Virus record (IMG/VR): IMGVR_UViG_3300021961_000726
Coordinates: 1-21,694 of that record
Strand: one strand, 5' to 3'
Source: a virus
DNA: 21,694 nt
Shown here: piece by piece, positions 13,112 through 19,550 of the stretch
How positions within the stretch are numbered: position 1 is the first letter of the stretch
Layout of the letters: each line of letters starts with the position of its first letter
The notes under the pieces: model-generated
What the model was told of the DNA's origin: nothing
The model's database searches: none
Seen by the model: the letters and a program-made list of their open reading frames with translations, nothing else
Translations under genes and position numbers: made by a program

Positions 13112-15609
13112 CCAAATAGAAACTCCAGTGATGCTACTTTTTCTGCTTGCCATCCAATCGTGTCCATGATTACTTTGATAGGTTCCAAGAACGACTTTTC
13201 AAATTGTAAATCATAATCCACCTGTCTGTCAAGACCAAACTCTTTTGGGAATGTTCCCAGATAACTGATAACATTCTCGTTAATTTTATTGGGGGTCTTA
13301 AGATAAACAAACTTAATCTTTTCACCATCTTGAATCAACGGATACTTATGAGTAAGTTTGTGTTTCTTGTTGTAGAAGTTGTACAACAATGCACCGCGAA
13401 CATGAATAGGTGTACCTTTACTATAGATGGTCGCAGGAAGATTGGACCACTTATTTATTCCATTACACCCTCGGGGGAAAGAAATATCTTCGACTGGTAA
13501 CGAAGAAAACTCATCTCGGAAATCTGCAATAAATTTTTGTGCTGATTCCTCATCCTGATTCATGATAACCTTCATACACTCCTTAATAGCAGTGCGACAA
13601 GCAGCAGGAGTAGAAGATTTGACTGCTTCCAAACCCATGATTTTAAGTTTGGGTTCAGCATATTGAACACCCTCACTGTTCCATACATTGAGGATGTATC
13701 GCTTCTTAGCAGTCCAGAGTCCTTTGTTGGCAATGTTCTCTCGCTTCATCTGCATCTTCTGTTCATAAGCACCTACGTATTCCGCCAACGCTTCATAAGA
13801 ACGATCAATATGTTTTTCAAGTTCCATCTGACACACCTTGTCAAGGAACTTAACGATGCTAACATCAGTTTTCTCTCGCCCTCCGTATACAGAATCAACA
13901 AGAGGACCCAGATTAAGATAGATACTGTCAGTATCTGAGGCAATGACATAATCTTCTCCGTCAGTTTTTAGTACCTTATTCAGGTACTGATTCATTTTGT
14001 TCTCAATCCAACGAATCGAGACTTGACCCGAGAGAGTGATTGCCTCAGCATTTGCCAGATTGTAATATCGGAAGTATTGGTTTCCGATGGCACCATAGGC
14101 AGAGTTGAGTTGGATCTTCCTTGCCATTTGGATGTTGTTGAACTTTGATATATCTTTTTGTAGTGCCAAGGTCTCTGCAGATGTCTTGGCATGTTCAAGG
14201 GATTGCTTTGCGGCAAGCATCCTCTTTTTGTAAATTGTTCGTTCATCATAAATCTTCTGCATCATTTCAGGTAGGAACCCATGAATATCTTTTCGATACT
14301 GGGCACCATTAGCACAGACACAATACTCACCATTGATGTCTAATGACTCTGTAAGAATCTTATCAACTGTTGCCGTTGGATGCCTCTGGTCAACAAGTGT
14401 CTCTGGCGAGATGTTGTACTGCATAATAAGGTGAGGGTACAGACTATTAAGGTCAAAAGATACAACCCAATCATACTTTCCAGGAATCGGTTCCTTGACG
14501 TATGCTCCTGCATATTTTTCATCCTTCTTAGCACCTTTGCGAGGGGGCACAACAATGTTACGCTCACTAAGATAGTTATAAATCATCGTGTCCCACATAC
14601 GGACCTGACTATACACATCTTCAAAGTTCACCTTAGCATCATAGCTCATGGTGATAGCAAGTTCAAGCAACTTCATCTTATCTTCCAATCGGTCAATAAG
14701 TTCAACGTCTTGGATGTTGTACTCCATGAACTTCTGCCAATCACGAGTATAGAAGTCTTTGAAGTTTTCGTACTCGCTATGGTCTACCTTTCTTTGTCCG
14801 AGTTCAACGAAGGCAATATGGTCGAGACGATAAGACTCTTGGTTTGAATATGTAAACTTACGATAAAGATCCAGATAGTCAAGGATGTTAACACCAGAGA
14901 TATCGTAAGCATAATTTTTGCGTCCTTGGACATAAACTTCCCTCTCATTTGCACGATTCCAAGGGGACAGACTCTTCATCCATTTTTCCCCAAGCACACG
15001 ATTAACCCGACGAGCAATGTAAGGAACGTCATACAAGTTCACGTTCCAACCCGTCAGGATATCAGGAGTATTTTCTACCCACCATCCAATAAAATGGTTG
15101 AGCATTTCACGTTCAGTCCAGAAGATATGAGTCTCCACATCCTTAGGTGCTTCAAACTCACGAGTTGCCCAGCAGTAATACTGCTTGGTCACCATGTCTT
15201 TGATGGTGATAGACAACATTTCTTCTGCTGCTTCTTCTACATTAGGAAATCCATTTTCACACTGGACCTCAATGTCCATTGCAAAAATTTTCATCTGACT
15301 AATAGTATAGTCTACTTCGTCAGGGAACTCCTGTGAAATAAACTGGTATACGAATCTCTCATATCCATGTACTTTAAATCCTTCTACTCCCTCATACTGG
15401 GCAATAAATTCCCGTGCTTCCCTGGCAGTTTCAAACTTAAGGGGTTTAACATAATCGCCAGTTAGGGTTTTATACTTCTCCTGTTTGTTAGAAGAAACAA
15501 AAAGAGTAGGACTAAAATGGGTACGAGATTGGACTTTTTGCCCATTCTCATACCCACGGTAAAGGATAGTATTGCCAGCGAGTTGTACGTTTGTATAAAA
15601 ACGGCTCAT
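13108..15609 (-). CDS. gp43: Family B DNA polymerase (gp43)
   Basis: The replicative polymerase, 833 residues, somewhat shorter than T4 gp43. The 3'-5' exonuclease is intact: FAMDIEV (D112, E114), GWNVNLYDVPYI (Exo II) and YNIQDVELI (Exo III, about 297-304). Polymerase motif A is DLNSLYP at 386-392, motif B KIQLNSAYG at 498-506, and motif C ASDTDSIY at 557-564 with the two catalytic Asp at 559 and 561. All catalytic residues expected for proofreading and synthesis are present. The ATG overlaps the upstream Sm-like gene as ATGA. No intron or inserted endonuclease is present, unlike some T4-like polymerase genes. Very confident. Confidence 0.97.
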   Translation of the reverse strand: MSRFYTNVQLAGNTILYRGYENGQKVQSRTHFSPTLFVSSNKQEKYKTLTGDYVKPLKFETAREAREFIAQYEGVEGFKVHGYERFVYQFISQEFPDEVDYTISQMKIFAMDIEVQCENGFPNVEEAAEEMLSITIKDMVTKQYYCWATREFEAPKDVETHIFWTEREMLNHFIGWWVENTPDILTGWNVNLYDVPYIARRVNRVLGEKWMKSLSPWNRANEREVYVQGRKNYAYDISGVNILDYLDLYRKFTYSNQESYRLDHIAFVELGQRKVDHSEYENFKDFYTRDWQKFMEYNIQDVELIDRLEDKMKLLELAITMSYDAKVNFEDVYSQVRMWDTMIYNYLSERNIVVPPRKGAKKDEKYAGAYVKEPIPGKYDWVVSFDLNSLYPHLIMQYNISPETLVDQRHPTATVDKILTESLDINGEYCVCANGAQYRKDIHGFLPEMMQKIYDERTIYKKRMLAAKQSLEHAKTSAETLALQKDISKFNNIQMARKIQLNSAYGAIGNQYFRYYNLANAEAITLSGQVSIRWIENKMNQYLNKVLKTDGEDYVIASDTDSIYLNLGPLVDSVYGGREKTDVSIVKFLDKVCQMELEKHIDRSYEALAEYVGAYEQKMQMKRENIANKGLWTAKKRYILNVWNSEGVQYAEPKLKIMGLEAVKSSTPAACRTAIKECMKVIMNQDEESAQKFIADFRDEFSSLPVEDISFPRGCNGINKWSNLPATIYSKGTPIHVRGALLYNFYNKKHKLTHKYPLIQDGEKIKFVYLKTPNKINENVISYLGTFPKEFGLDRQVDYDLQFEKSFLEPIKVIMDTIGWQAEKVASLEFLFG

Positions 15610-15845
15610 TGAGATTCGTACTTCTCCAACAACTTTGGTGTCGGATCCAGTATAGTCAAAATTACCTCGGATGTCAAGAACAAATCTCGCTGTTCCGAGT
15701 AACGAGGGAAGGGTCGAATTTCCTCGTCACCAAATACTTCTACACATTTTTCAATGAGAATACTTGGTTCTTCATCAAGTTCAGTTACAGAACCTAGAAG
15801 ATATTCACTCCTGTCCTTCAGAAGAATCAGTTTGACGTTTTCCAT
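15606..15845 (-). CDS. Sm-like small protein, copy 2
   Basis: A 79-residue beta-rich protein. VKLILLKDRSEYLLGSVTEL has the shape of an Sm1 motif (strand, K-D/N-G/R, strand), followed by PSILIEKCVEVF and VILTILDPTPKLLEKYES. The same plan, ending in a conserved EKY, is seen in its larger neighbour at 15805-16185. LSm/Hfq-like proteins form rings that bind RNA. I recall a solved structure of an Sm-like protein of putative cyanophage origin, which makes this reading plausible. It overlaps the preceding gene by 41 bases, with GAGG about 10 bases before the ATG, and its stop overlaps the polymerase start. RNA binding is inferred, not shown. Confidence 0.75.
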   Translation of the reverse strand: MENVKLILLKDRSEYLLGSVTELDEEPSILIEKCVEVFGDEEIRPFPRYSEQRDLFLTSEVILTILDPTPKLLEKYESQ

Positions 15846-16185
15846 TAATTTTTGCCTCTACTAGTTCAGTGTACTTTTCAACAACTTGGTCATGTGTTTC
15901 GTATGCAGATACTACCTCATCAATTCTGAAGAAGATGTGGTCATGCTTACACAGTGGCAACCAAGGTTCCATAACAATTTCTGGTTCATTCAGTTTGTGA
16001 ATTCCATCTTCATCTCCAGACTGGATATTAAGTTCCATTCCAGAATTAATCCAGATAGAATATGGATGCCTCAGTTGGTATGCAACGGGAGTCTTATTCT
16101 CCTCACCTTCAGCATTTGAAGTTACCTCATAAATGTCAGAGATAATATCTTCACCGTTTTTTAGTCTTACGATTCTTACGCTCAT
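15805..16185 (-). CDS. Sm-like protein, copy 1 (longer form)
   Basis: A 126-residue protein that opens MSVRIVRLKNGEDIISDIYE, a good match to the Sm1 strand-turn-strand pattern (hydrophobic, K-N-G-x-x-I). It continues with YQLRHPYSIWI, an acidic loop, and EPWLPLCKHDHIFFRIDEVV, which resembles the Sm2 half, before a charged tail (VVEKYTELVEAKINGKRQ). I start at ATG 16185 because AAGGAGG lies at ideal spacing; upstream residues belong to overlap with the previous gene. Compared with its neighbour it has about 45 extra residues. A role in phage or host RNA handling is likely if the fold is right. The pair stands directly upstream of gp43, so dosage or translation control of polymerase is conceivable but speculative. 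Confidence 0.78.
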   Translation of the reverse strand: MSVRIVRLKNGEDIISDIYEVTSNAEGEENKTPVAYQLRHPYSIWINSGMELNIQSGDEDGIHKLNEPEIVMEPWLPLCKHDHIFFRIDEVVSAYETHDQVVEKYTELVEAKINGKRQTDSSEGQE

Positions 16186-16381
16186 AATTCCTCCTTTCAA
16201 TTTCTAGTACTGCTTCCTTAATAATGTCTTTAAGGATTTTGTCTTCGTCAATATTCTTTTGTTCTGCGATAGGTCTAACATATCGTAGAAGTTCATCAGT
16301 ATAAGATGCTGGGACTTCTACTGTCAAGAGGTCAGTATCGCCATCAAAATTATTCGGTTTTAAGTTTACATAGACGTTCAT
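16151..16381 (-). CDS. Small protein, unknown function
   Basis: A 76-residue protein beginning MNVYVNLKPNNFDGDTDLLT. The first half is beta-like with hydrophobic alternation (LLTVEVPASYTDELL). The second half is helical and ends in a very basic tail (RRNYERKNRKTKKR), which could contact nucleic acid. I chose ATG 16381, just after the oxygenase gene's last codons; the ribosome site is weak (GGTAAC), so coupling to the upstream gene is likely. It overlaps the Sm-like gene that follows by 35 bases. I recognise no family. Confidence 0.72.
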   Translation of the reverse strand: MNVYVNLKPNNFDGDTDLLTVEVPASYTDELLRYVRPIAEQKNIDEDKILKDIIKEAVLEIERRNYERKNRKTKKR

Positions 16382-16382
16382 G

Positions 16383-16910
16383 TTACCATGCCCACGATAC
16401 AAAGGAATAGCGAGTGCCCTTTGTCACTCTTTTGACTTCATGGGGATAGAGAAAGATTGATGGAAAAACGATTACATGACCCTTCTTCATTTCAATATCT
16501 TCCTCAGATAGGAAAAAATTTCCTCCCTCAAAATCATCATTCAACAACCCAACAGCAGTGCAGATTGGTATTCCCTTTCGTTCACCATCAAATATGTCCT
16601 TATTGTGGTCATGGTGGGAACGAAGATATGAACCTTCTGGGTATCTACTTATTCTTGGAGGAGTAAATTCGACTAGACCAATGCTAAAATGCTCAGAATA
16701 ATCTTTAAAAACTTTTCCACAGATGTCAAACACTAGATTGTTTTCTGGAAAAAGAATTTCTGTATTGTCGTCTTCGGCGTGATGAGTTTCTCCATCATTG
16801 TGACCCCATTCATGTTTCTCCCACTCGTAAGTAGAATATTCTCGAACTACAGAATCACAGAAGTTGTCATCTTCAATATCGTACAAACGTACATAATCTA
16901 AAAGACTCAT
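16383..16910 (-). CDS. 2-oxoglutarate/Fe(II)-dependent oxygenase (HxD...H...R)
   Basis: A 175-residue prolyl-4-hydroxylase-like enzyme with the canonical ligand set: LRSHHDHNKD gives H99-x-D101, YPHEVKRV gives H157, and GTRYSFVSWAW supplies R167 for 2-oxoglutarate. FEGGNFFL and GHVIVFPS are core strands. The start at ATG 16910 follows a strong GAGGAG site; the longer open frame would run back through a terminator into another gene and is rejected. Residues 30-50 are His/Glu/Asp-rich (KHEWGHNDGETHHAEDD), a possible extra metal-binding or regulatory loop. Of the three oxygenases here it is the only one with Arg rather than Lys at the co-substrate site, so the three are not simple duplicates. 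Substrate unknown. Confidence 0.88.
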   Translation of the reverse strand: MSLLDYVRLYDIEDDNFCDSVVREYSTYEWEKHEWGHNDGETHHAEDDNTEILFPENNLVFDICGKVFKDYSEHFSIGLVEFTPPRISRYPEGSYLRSHHDHNKDIFDGERKGIPICTAVGLLNDDFEGGNFFLSEEDIEMKKGHVIVFPSIFLYPHEVKRVTKGTRYSFVSWAW

Positions 16911-16919
16911 TTTACTCCT

Positions 16920-16948
16920 CAAACAAAAAGAGACCCGAAGGTCTCTTT
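16920..16948 (-). terminator. UUCG-tetraloop intrinsic terminator
   Basis: Minus strand: AAAGAGACC, loop TTCG, GGTCTCTTT, continuing TTGTTT. The 9-pair stem closes with C(UUCG)G, an exceptionally stable loop, and has a T-rich tail. It ends the Hsp20 and small membrane protein unit and lies in the leader of the oxygenase gene, just before its GAGGAG site. Confidence 0.88.
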
Positions 16949-16951
16949 GGT

Positions 16952-16968
16952 TGTATACTATGTATACA
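16952..16968. promoter_or_regulatory. 17-base palindrome, possible operator
   Basis: TGTATAC TAT GTATACA is a perfect inverted repeat with 7-base arms around a 3-base centre. It begins the base after the stop codon at 16969 and lies 4 bases from the terminator stem. On the minus strand it also contains a TATACA that could serve as a -10 element. A dimeric repressor site is a reasonable guess; no regulator is identified. Confidence 0.5.
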
Positions 16969-17166
16969 CTAATCAAAGTCAGAGATAATCCTCTCACACT
17001 TTTCAATATTCTTTTTGCAGAAGTTACGAACGTAACTATCAGCATCAAGACTCATAGTGTAGTGAGCGTGAGTATGCATAGATTGAATAATAAAAAGAAA
17101 ACCTACCACCAACACATTAAAATGAGTGACAGGATGACGCAGGATTTGTTTAATCTTGGATGTCAT
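16969..17166 (-). CDS. Small membrane protein after hsp20
   Basis: A 65-residue protein beginning MTSKIKQILRHPVTHFN, with a basic start, one hydrophobic helix at about residues 17-29 (NVLVVGFLFIIQS), then a His-rich HTHAHY patch and a charged tail with two Cys (NFCKKNIEKCERII). The basic N-terminus predicts the C-terminus outside the cytoplasm if membrane-inserted. It overlaps the hsp20 end by 17 bases and has no clear ribosome site, so it depends on coupling. It ends immediately before the 16952-16968 palindrome and the terminator. Function unknown. Confidence 0.65.
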   Translation of the reverse strand: MTSKIKQILRHPVTHFNVLVVGFLFIIQSMHTHAHYTMSLDADSYVRNFCKKNIEKCERIISDFD

Positions 17167-17599
17167 AAATTTTAAGTTTTTGGTGGTCAGGAATAATCTT
17201 CTGTAATTCTATCACAAGCATCCCATTATTAAAAGTCACTGTTCCAAGTTCAACATCATCACTCAAGTTGAATCCTCTGGCGAAAGTCCGAGTAGCAACG
17301 CCCCGATGCATGTACTCTTCTTCTCCTTTAGACTTCGCCGCCTTAGACCTGACTAGGAGGACGTTAGATTCTGTAGAGACTTCAATCTCGTCCTTACCCC
17401 AACCAGCAAGTGCCATTTCAATCCTCCACTTCACCTCAGATTCTTTCACGAGGTTGTATGGAGGATATGCTTCGTTAACAGAACCCATTCCATAAGAATG
17501 CAGTCTGTAGAAAATGTCGTCCAGTCCGACGCTGTATCTTTCTGCAGCGTCAACGATGGCACCCAAATCTTTGGTGCCGAACTTTCTAAGTCCAGTCAT
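17150..17599 (-). CDS. hsp20: Small heat shock protein Hsp20
   Basis: A 149-residue small heat shock protein, an ATP-independent chaperone that holds unfolding proteins. The alpha-crystallin domain runs from about residue 50 to 140: WRIEMALAGWGKDEIEVSTE, NVLLVRSKA, FARGFNLSDDVELGTVTFNN and the GMLVIELQKIIP end strand. The N-terminal arm is short, and the usual C-terminal IxI tail is replaced by KLKIYDIQD. Hsp20 is common in T4-like cyanophages. AAGGAGC precedes the ATG. It is the first gene of a minus-strand unit with a sigma70-like promoter (17663-17690) and a leader of about 55 bases that may fold. It is divergent from the plus-strand exported proteins. Confidence 0.93.
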   Translation of the reverse strand: MTGLRKFGTKDLGAIVDAAERYSVGLDDIFYRLHSYGMGSVNEAYPPYNLVKESEVKWRIEMALAGWGKDEIEVSTESNVLLVRSKAAKSKGEEEYMHRGVATRTFARGFNLSDDVELGTVTFNNGMLVIELQKIIPDHQKLKIYDIQD

Positions 17600-17606
17600 T
17601 TGTTAT

Positions 17607-17620
17607 GCTCCTTTAAAAGC
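17607..17620 (-). promoter_or_regulatory. Possible hairpin over the hsp20 ribosome site
   Basis: The minus-strand sequence GCTTTTAAAGGAGC can pair with itself as GCUUU, loop UAAA, GGAGC, using two G-U pairs, which would bury the Shine-Dalgarno of hsp20. Weak, G-U-rich hairpins over the ribosome site are how small heat-shock genes are often temperature-controlled. The stem is only 5 pairs, so this is a suggestion, not a firm call. Confidence 0.35.
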
Positions 17621-17662
17621 GAGTTTGATTGTGTGAACCCCGAAGGCATTCAGTATTATTTA

Positions 17663-17690
17663 ATAGTAATACCTAGAAACACATTGTCAA
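17663..17690 (-). promoter_or_regulatory. Sigma70-like promoter for hsp20
   Basis: Minus strand: a perfect -35 TTGACA (17690-17685), 16-base spacer, and -10 TACTAT (17668-17663). It predicts an RNA start near 17656, giving a leader of about 57 bases to the hsp20 ATG. This is the best host-type promoter in the window and suggests early transcription. On the plus strand of the same 158-base gap I see no convincing promoter for the exported-protein genes. Confidence 0.7.
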
Positions 17691-17757
17691 GTAAACCGAA
17701 TATAGATGTAAAGTTTCCCCAACCTACATATAGATAGGACTCCTAATCGATGGAAAA

Positions 17758-18210
17758 ATGCGTAAACTTCTTCCTATCGTAATGATTTTGATGGCAACCC
17801 CTGCATACGCTGGTGGTCTTGTTACTAAGCACGCCTCTTCGGTCCAACTTACTGTTGATGCTGCTCGCTCTACTGCTGTAAGAATTGGTGGTAGTTATTC
17901 TGCCTCTGGTTCTAACATCACGGCAGGCACGATGGGTGGCGTTTCCACTGGTGCTGGCACATACACTGTCACTACATCTGGACAAAATTGGTCGTTGACT
18001 GAAACTTACAACGCAGCAGATAGTGTACCTGCCTCTGCTGTTAGCACAGGTGATGTTCCTAACTTCGGCAATCTTACCTCTTATGCTGCTGGTTCTGCTG
18101 GCACTCTAGCTGGCACAATCACAAGTGGTCACGGTATGACACTGACTGCTGGTGGAGCAGGTTCTGTTGCGACAGGACAATTCGTCTCTGAGATTACTGT
18201 TATTGATTAA
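17758..18210 (+). CDS. Exported Gly/Ser/Thr-rich protein, copy 1
   Basis: A 150-residue protein with a clear Sec signal peptide: MRKLLPIVMILMATPAYAGG, cleavage expected after AYA. The mature part is low in charge and rich in Gly, Ser, Thr and Ala with alternating small and hydrophobic residues (SASGSNITAGTMGGVSTGAG), suggesting beta strands. It is related to the next gene: SYSASGSNITAGTM here matches QYSVTGSGITASGSL there, and LTETYNA matches FTETYQG. It would be moved to the host periplasm or beyond, which is unusual for a phage protein. It starts the only plus-strand group in the window. Upstream, GATGGAAAA gives only a weak ribosome site. Function unknown. Confidence 0.85.
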   Translation: MRKLLPIVMILMATPAYAGGLVTKHASSVQLTVDAARSTAVRIGGSYSASGSNITAGTMGGVSTGAGTYTVTTSGQNWSLTETYNAADSVPASAVSTGDVPNFGNLTSYAAGSAGTLAGTITSGHGMTLTAGGAGSVATGQFVSEITVID

Positions 18211-18222
18211 CACTATATAATC

Positions 18223-18639
18223 ATGAAGAGATTAATCTTGGTGGCATTCTTAATGGGGACACCAGCAATGGCAGTCCCCGTTGTACCTAACTTCACTCAG
18301 GGGTCAATGACCAGCCACACTGAGACAACACAAAAGATAACAGAAACCATCAACTCGATGGACTATAACACAGGGTATCAATACTCTGTGACAGGGAGTG
18401 GAATTACAGCATCAGGTTCTTTACAACCAGGCACAGGTGCTAACAATGTAACTATAGACGGTGTGACATCATCATGGACAGGACTAACAAGCAGACCGAA
18501 CTTTACACAGACAACTCCAGGGAGAGCGTTTCAGTTCACAGAAACTTACCAAGGTCCAGGTCTCAGCAATCAAACAATTATTCAAAGGACCACAGAGGTC
18601 ACAAGTATCACAGATACTACAAGTATCTTCTCGCAATAG
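18223..18639 (+). CDS. Exported Ser/Thr-rich protein, copy 2 (paralogue of upstream gene)
   Basis: A 138-residue protein with a signal peptide, MKRLILVAFLMGTPAMAVPV, likely cut after AMA. The mature part is rich in Thr, Ser, Gly and Asn (TQGSMTSHTETTQKITETIN) with predicted beta structure and no Cys. It shares two segments with copy 1, so the pair arose by duplication. The ATG is 13 bases after the previous stop with no visible Shine-Dalgarno, so coupled translation is likely. Its last 166 bases overlap the annotated start of the next open frame, discussed there. Tail fibre-like, surface or superinfection-related roles can be imagined, but nothing in the sequence decides. Confidence 0.83.
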   Translation: MKRLILVAFLMGTPAMAVPVVPNFTQGSMTSHTETTQKITETINSMDYNTGYQYSVTGSGITASGSLQPGTGANNVTIDGVTSSWTGLTSRPNFTQTTPGRAFQFTETYQGPGLSNQTIIQRTTEVTSITDTTSIFSQ

Positions 18640-19313
18640 GACTTAATTTTGTTTTCCCAATTCAAGCATATGCTGAAGTCGGGGGTGTTAGTGCTACAGC
18701 TGCTCCCGTTGCTAATTCTTCAGGCTCTGTTACAAATCAGGCAATCCAAGTTTTACAAGGACCCTACATTACAAACACCTATGGGGCTGGGATCCAGTGT
18801 CAGGGACCAACAATGAATATCACACCGTATGTGACAGGTAGTGCTTCTGCTACTAAACCATACGAACCATATTATAATGACCCTGTATATGACATGCGTG
18901 ACCTAGATGATGATGGAGCACCTGACAATCCTGGTTCAGTTTTGTATCGTGTCCCCGTAAGAACAGGACAGAAAGATAATTACAACCTGGGTGTTGGTTT
19001 CTCTGCTACATGGTCTCGTCCTCTTGATAAGAAACTACAGGACCAATGTAAAGAAGCAGCTGCTGCTAACATCGCTTTGATGCAACAGACAACTGCTAAT
19101 AAGAGATTGGATTTTGAGATTGCTAGACTTAAGAACTGTGGTGAGTTAATTCAAAAAGGAATTATGTTCCATCCAAAGAGTCCATACTATTCAGTATGTG
19201 CTGATGTAGTGGTAATGAACAAGAACAAGATTGCTCCACACATTCATTCTATTCCTGCACCAGTATCAACCAAAGCAGAAGACTTAGGTGGTCCTATTCA
19301 AACACAGGATTAA
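18474..19313 (+). CDS. Exported protein with internal signal-like segment; start uncertain
   Basis: The open frame from ATG 18474 encodes 279 residues, but the first 48 or so are read from inside the preceding gene. A normal signal peptide, KYLLAIGLNFVFPIQAYAEV, begins only at about 18621, and no ATG, GTG or TTG lies near it in frame. The mature region starts EVGGVSATAAPVANSSG and continues with YITNTYGAGIQCQGPTMNIT, an Asp-rich loop (RDLDDDGAPDNPGS), VGFSATWSRPLDKKL and a helical segment (AAAANIALMQQTTANKRLDF). Four Cys, including CGELI and VCADVV, could form disulfides outside the cytoplasm. The coding region after 18621 is convincing; translation must begin at 18474, at a non-standard codon, or by frameshift. 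Function unknown. Confidence 0.75.
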   Translation: MDRTNKQTELYTDNSRESVSVHRNLPRSRSQQSNNYSKDHRGHKYHRYYKYLLAIGLNFVFPIQAYAEVGGVSATAAPVANSSGSVTNQAIQVLQGPYITNTYGAGIQCQGPTMNITPYVTGSASATKPYEPYYNDPVYDMRDLDDDGAPDNPGSVLYRVPVRTGQKDNYNLGVGFSATWSRPLDKKLQDQCKEAAAANIALMQQTTANKRLDFEIARLKNCGELIQKGIMFHPKSPYYSVCADVVVMNKNKIAPHIHSIPAPVSTKAEDLGGPIQTQD

Positions 19314-19512
19314 CTTTATAATGATATTGGTTTCTCATACGTTTTAGAACATTGGGGTCATTACCATAATACCCCATGTTCATGTATACACAATCTAAAT
19401 ATCGCAAGTCTTCACGGTCTGCATCTAGTGTATAGGAATCGCAGTAGTACAAAATCTCCTGAGGGACTTGCACTTGTTCGTAATCGTACTCAATGTAATA
19501 AGGTACAGTCAT
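19294..19512 (-). CDS. Small Tyr/Asp-rich protein
   Basis: A 72-residue protein, MTVPYYIEYDYEQVQVPQEI at the start, very rich in Tyr, Asp and Asn. I prefer ATG 19512, which overlaps the upstream stop as ATGA, over an ATG 15 bases earlier. The segment VYMNMGYYGNDPNV resembles LYVNYSYEGNDPNI at the end of the upstream gene, so the two are probably related by duplication. Its last 20 bases overlap tail to tail with the plus-strand exported-protein gene, with no terminator between. Function unknown. Confidence 0.68.
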   Translation of the reverse strand: MTVPYYIEYDYEQVQVPQEILYYCDSYTLDADREDLRYLDCVYMNMGYYGNDPNVLKRMRNQYHYKVNPVFE

Positions 19513-19550
19513 TTCAGTTTTGCCCATTCAGTAATATTGGGGTCATTACC
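19351..19550. repeat. 15-base direct repeat ATTGGGGTCATTACC (two copies)
   Basis: The plus-strand sequence attggggtcattacc occurs at 19351-19365 and 19536-19550, 185 bases apart. On the minus strand both copies encode Gly-Asn-Asp-Pro-Asn in related segments of two neighbouring small genes, so it is most simply a trace of gene duplication rather than a separate element. Confidence 0.75.

Noticed and set aside
13108-15609. Search for an intron, intein or homing endonuclease in the polymerase gene
   Set aside because: All motifs follow in one uninterrupted frame at normal spacing, with no inserted domain.
16911-17048. N-terminal extension of the oxygenase at 16383-16910
   Set aside because: It would run through a strong terminator and into another gene, while ATG 16910 has an excellent GAGGAG site and begins the recognisable domain.
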